A stretch of 64,000 bases of DNA from contig JAMJFZ010000770.1 of the NCBI GenBank assembly GCA_026225945.1, forward strand, positions 1,799,501 to 1,863,500, written 5' to 3'. This document shows, one piece after another, positions 61,676 to 64,000 of the stretch. Positions within the stretch are counted from its first letter, which is position 1, and every line of letters begins with the position of its first letter. Made by a program: the position numbers and the translations under genes. Origin of the DNA: Cricetomys ansorgei. Lineage: Eukaryota > Chordata > Mammalia > Rodentia > Nesomyidae. The notes beneath the pieces were generated by a model, which saw nothing but the letters and a program-made list of their open reading frames with translations, did not search any database and was not told the DNA's origin.

Positions 61676-64000
61676 AACAAAGTCCCTTCTGGGAAAAGAT
61701 CATATTATAATCAGATCTTAATCATGAACTTCACATAAGGATTATAGGTTTTATATTTCAGTGAAGTTCCATATTTTTTTTAAAAACAAGTTATCTTAAA
61801 ACCCATACCTGAATACCTAGTTCCCCATATATTTTCTCCCCATAATATATCTATATCATAGAAACAATAGTTTTTCTATTATAGACTAGCAGAGTTTAAG
61901 CAAGTCAAGTAATTTCATAGCTAACTTCTATTGTAGCTGGCAGGTAGCAGTATTGCGGTTGCTAGGGAACAAGTACACATCATAGTATCCTAACCTAATA
62001 CAGGTTTTATTTAGTTAACACAGTGAAACAAGTGTGTTATAACTAGAAAACTTTAAGTTAAGGGTCTTTTTGCTTTTTCTTAGGTAAAAGGAGAATCGGT
62101 TGCACAGCTCTGTATCCTCAAGGTGCACCCCAAACTCATCAGCAAACTTTTAATTATAGAAACCAGGAAAGAATCAATTTTATTTGTGGTCAAGGAAGTT
62201 CAAGACTAGCAATGGGCACTGAAACTCATTTTTTTCCCTTGATCATGGGCTTGTTTTTCATAGACAACAATAGTGGGGTCTAGCAATTAAGCTTTCTTTG
62301 TTTTAGTTTTCCTAACCCTGACCAAACAAATCCCTAGCAAAAATATGTTTTCTCACTGTTATGTTATTACTTAGGTTACTAATGTTTTCTAAATTACTGA
62401 TTTCAAAGCAGCTGGAAAAACATCCTAATCTAATCCTGTAACTATATGTGAACAATATCTAATTTTCCTAACTTTACGTGTTTTTTAGTTATTCCTTTTA
62501 GAGTTTCAGTTGAATCACTAGTTTAATTGAGTGGCATTGCCTTGTAGAAAATCACCACTGTTGTTGCAAATAGTACCACCAAAGAGATAAAATAACTAAT
62601 AGCAATCAACAAGCCAGAACCCACTAGGAGCAGGAGCAGAAGGAGCCAATCAGAAGACAGTCCTCCCAAGACTTTGAAAATTTGGTGAGCTGTAACTTCT
62701 GAGGTTCCAAACACTGGCTGCAGTCCTGACATTGCTTCCAGCATAGGAGGATTTTAATTTCAGAAATACTTCTGAATATCCCGTCTTCATCCAGTAGTCC
62801 AGACAAGAAACTCTGCTTCATTCAGTTTAAGATATTCGGAAGTGATGCTGAGTGACCCTGTCAAGCTTCTGGAGTTTCAAGGGTTGAAACTTTACTGTCC
62901 CTCAGATAACCATCACCCACATTTACAGTCTTCAACCAGCTACCGACATGACCTCACCATCTCTGTCATGAAAGCTTCATCATTTTGCCCTGTGATAGGA
63001 GTGAATGTGGGAAGCTAACCCATGTAGTGTTCCTGTTGTTTATTTTTAAATGTTTATATTTTCATCTCTTTATTATAATAGTGGAGACAATTCCAAAGTG
63101 AAAACCTTGAGAAAAAAAAATTCCTGACAAAATAGACTTTATTTCTGAGAACCCTATCCCAAGTGTTTTTACTTAAGAAAAGTTTTTTTTTAATTGCTGT
63201 AAAGTCCCAAACAAAGGACATGTACATGTGTGCTGAGAAGAATTGTGTAAGTCAAAAGATTCACATTATATAAAGTCATCAAAATATCAAATGCTCTTTA
63301 TTAATACTAGAAATAAATAAAACACGAACAAACAAAAACCTGGAACAAAATTTATTAATACATCTACATTTGAGATTAAAAATAATTTTTCCATTATATA
63401 ATGTGAAAATAAGAAAACCTCTTTTTTAATAAGGATCACTGCTTAGCTACCGTTTTAAAGGGATAGAATATAGTTAAAATATATTGCATCAAAAAGGTGT
63501 TGAATATATCTGTATAACTGGACTAAACCATAAATTCATTTAAGCTTCTAGAAGCACTATATAAATAAATAATACACATTGCTAGTTTCCTTAAGAGAAA
63601 TGGAGGTATTGGTGGGTGAATTGTTCTCCCAATGGGAGTTTGAGAATGAAAACTAAGATGCAACAGCCCATCCAGCTCTTGAATTGGTGGTCAGTTCACT
63701 ACACATTCCTGTGGGGCTGCATCTGTGAGCCAAGTCATCGGGACTGGGATCTCTGAGGCAAATACCTCATATGAAAGCCTTTAAGGAGTTAGATTTGCAG
63801 TTTTGAATGAATACCCACCACAGCTGTGATTACAAGAGTGAAGAAAACAATTACAAGCACCATCAGTTCTCAAGCCTGAGAGCCTCATCAGCCCATCAAC
63901 TGGGGAGGAGAACCCTCCTGGTAGAATGTTCCACGGGGGCAGATATGTCCTACTGGAAAGTGAATTATATTACTTGCTTTTGATGATGATGAGTAAGTGG

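Larger units (their letters stand above)
60196..64000 (+). other. ITGBL1: ITGBL1 intron after the repeat-6 exon, 5' part
   Basis: The intron begins GTGAGT and runs past the window end. It contains a long CA/CG repeat close to the donor, an A/CAAA-rich stretch at 60880-60966, and a long TA tract (61545-61672). Region 61680-64000 contains no further ITGBL1 exon and no repeat I can name with confidence. Confidence 0.85.

Noticed and set aside
62523..62821. Minus-strand ORFs with a hydrophobic segment, in two overlapping frames
   Set aside because: One frame gives a leucine-rich, membrane-like stretch, but that comes from a CTCCTGCTCCTAG-like simple sequence. Stops precede it in frame, there is no splice context or adjoining poly(A) tail, and I recognise no family.
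60196..64000. Possible repeat-7 exon of ITGBL1
   Set aside because: No C.CG.C.C cysteine pattern with a phase 1 acceptor was seen on the plus strand. The next exon must lie beyond the window.

Overview
The window is mammalian nuclear DNA from a muroid (mouse/rat/hamster-like) rodent. It is AT-rich, with tiny exons in long introns with GT-AG junctions. It holds rodent B1, B2/B3 and ID/B4-type SINEs, several LTR insertions and many (CA)n, (CT)n and (TA)n microsatellites. There is no bacterial-style gene organisation. The species cannot be fixed from the sequence.

Only one gene is supported: the plus-strand middle of ITGBL1 (integrin beta-like 1, also called TIED, 'ten integrin EGF-like repeat domains'). 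Five consecutive coding exons are present: 38576-38722, 44936-45058, 48032-48172, 50754-50894 and 60049-60195. Each encodes one eight-cysteine integrin-type EGF repeat. Each begins and ends in phase 1 and has a length divisible by three (147, 123, 141, 141 and 147 nt). Against my recollection of the human protein they are repeats 2-6, probably exons 3-7. The signal peptide, repeat 1, repeats 7-10 and both UTRs lie outside the window.

Layout: 1-38575 is the 3' part of a very large intron packed with retroelement debris. It includes a sense solo LTR at 9541-9996 with a 4-bp target duplication and an inverted pair of LTR-like fragments at about 21190-21830. It also has two related antisense solo LTRs at 23018-23570 and 24715-25236, an antisense LTR at 27516-28116, and an ancient decayed L1 at about 32085-34470. 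A short L1 tail at 37556-37749 carries a G-quadruplex motif. Region 38576-60195 is the exon cluster, with introns of 6213, 2973, 2581 and 9154 bp. Region 60196-64000 starts the next intron, with a 214-bp CA/CG repeat about 210 bp past the last donor and a long TA tract.

The exons together encode 233 codons of a secreted, disulfide-rich rod. No previously undescribed system was found. The best second-look items are the solo-LTR histories, the alternating two-repeat architecture of ITGBL1, the weak splice sites of the third exon, and structure-forming repeats close to exons.
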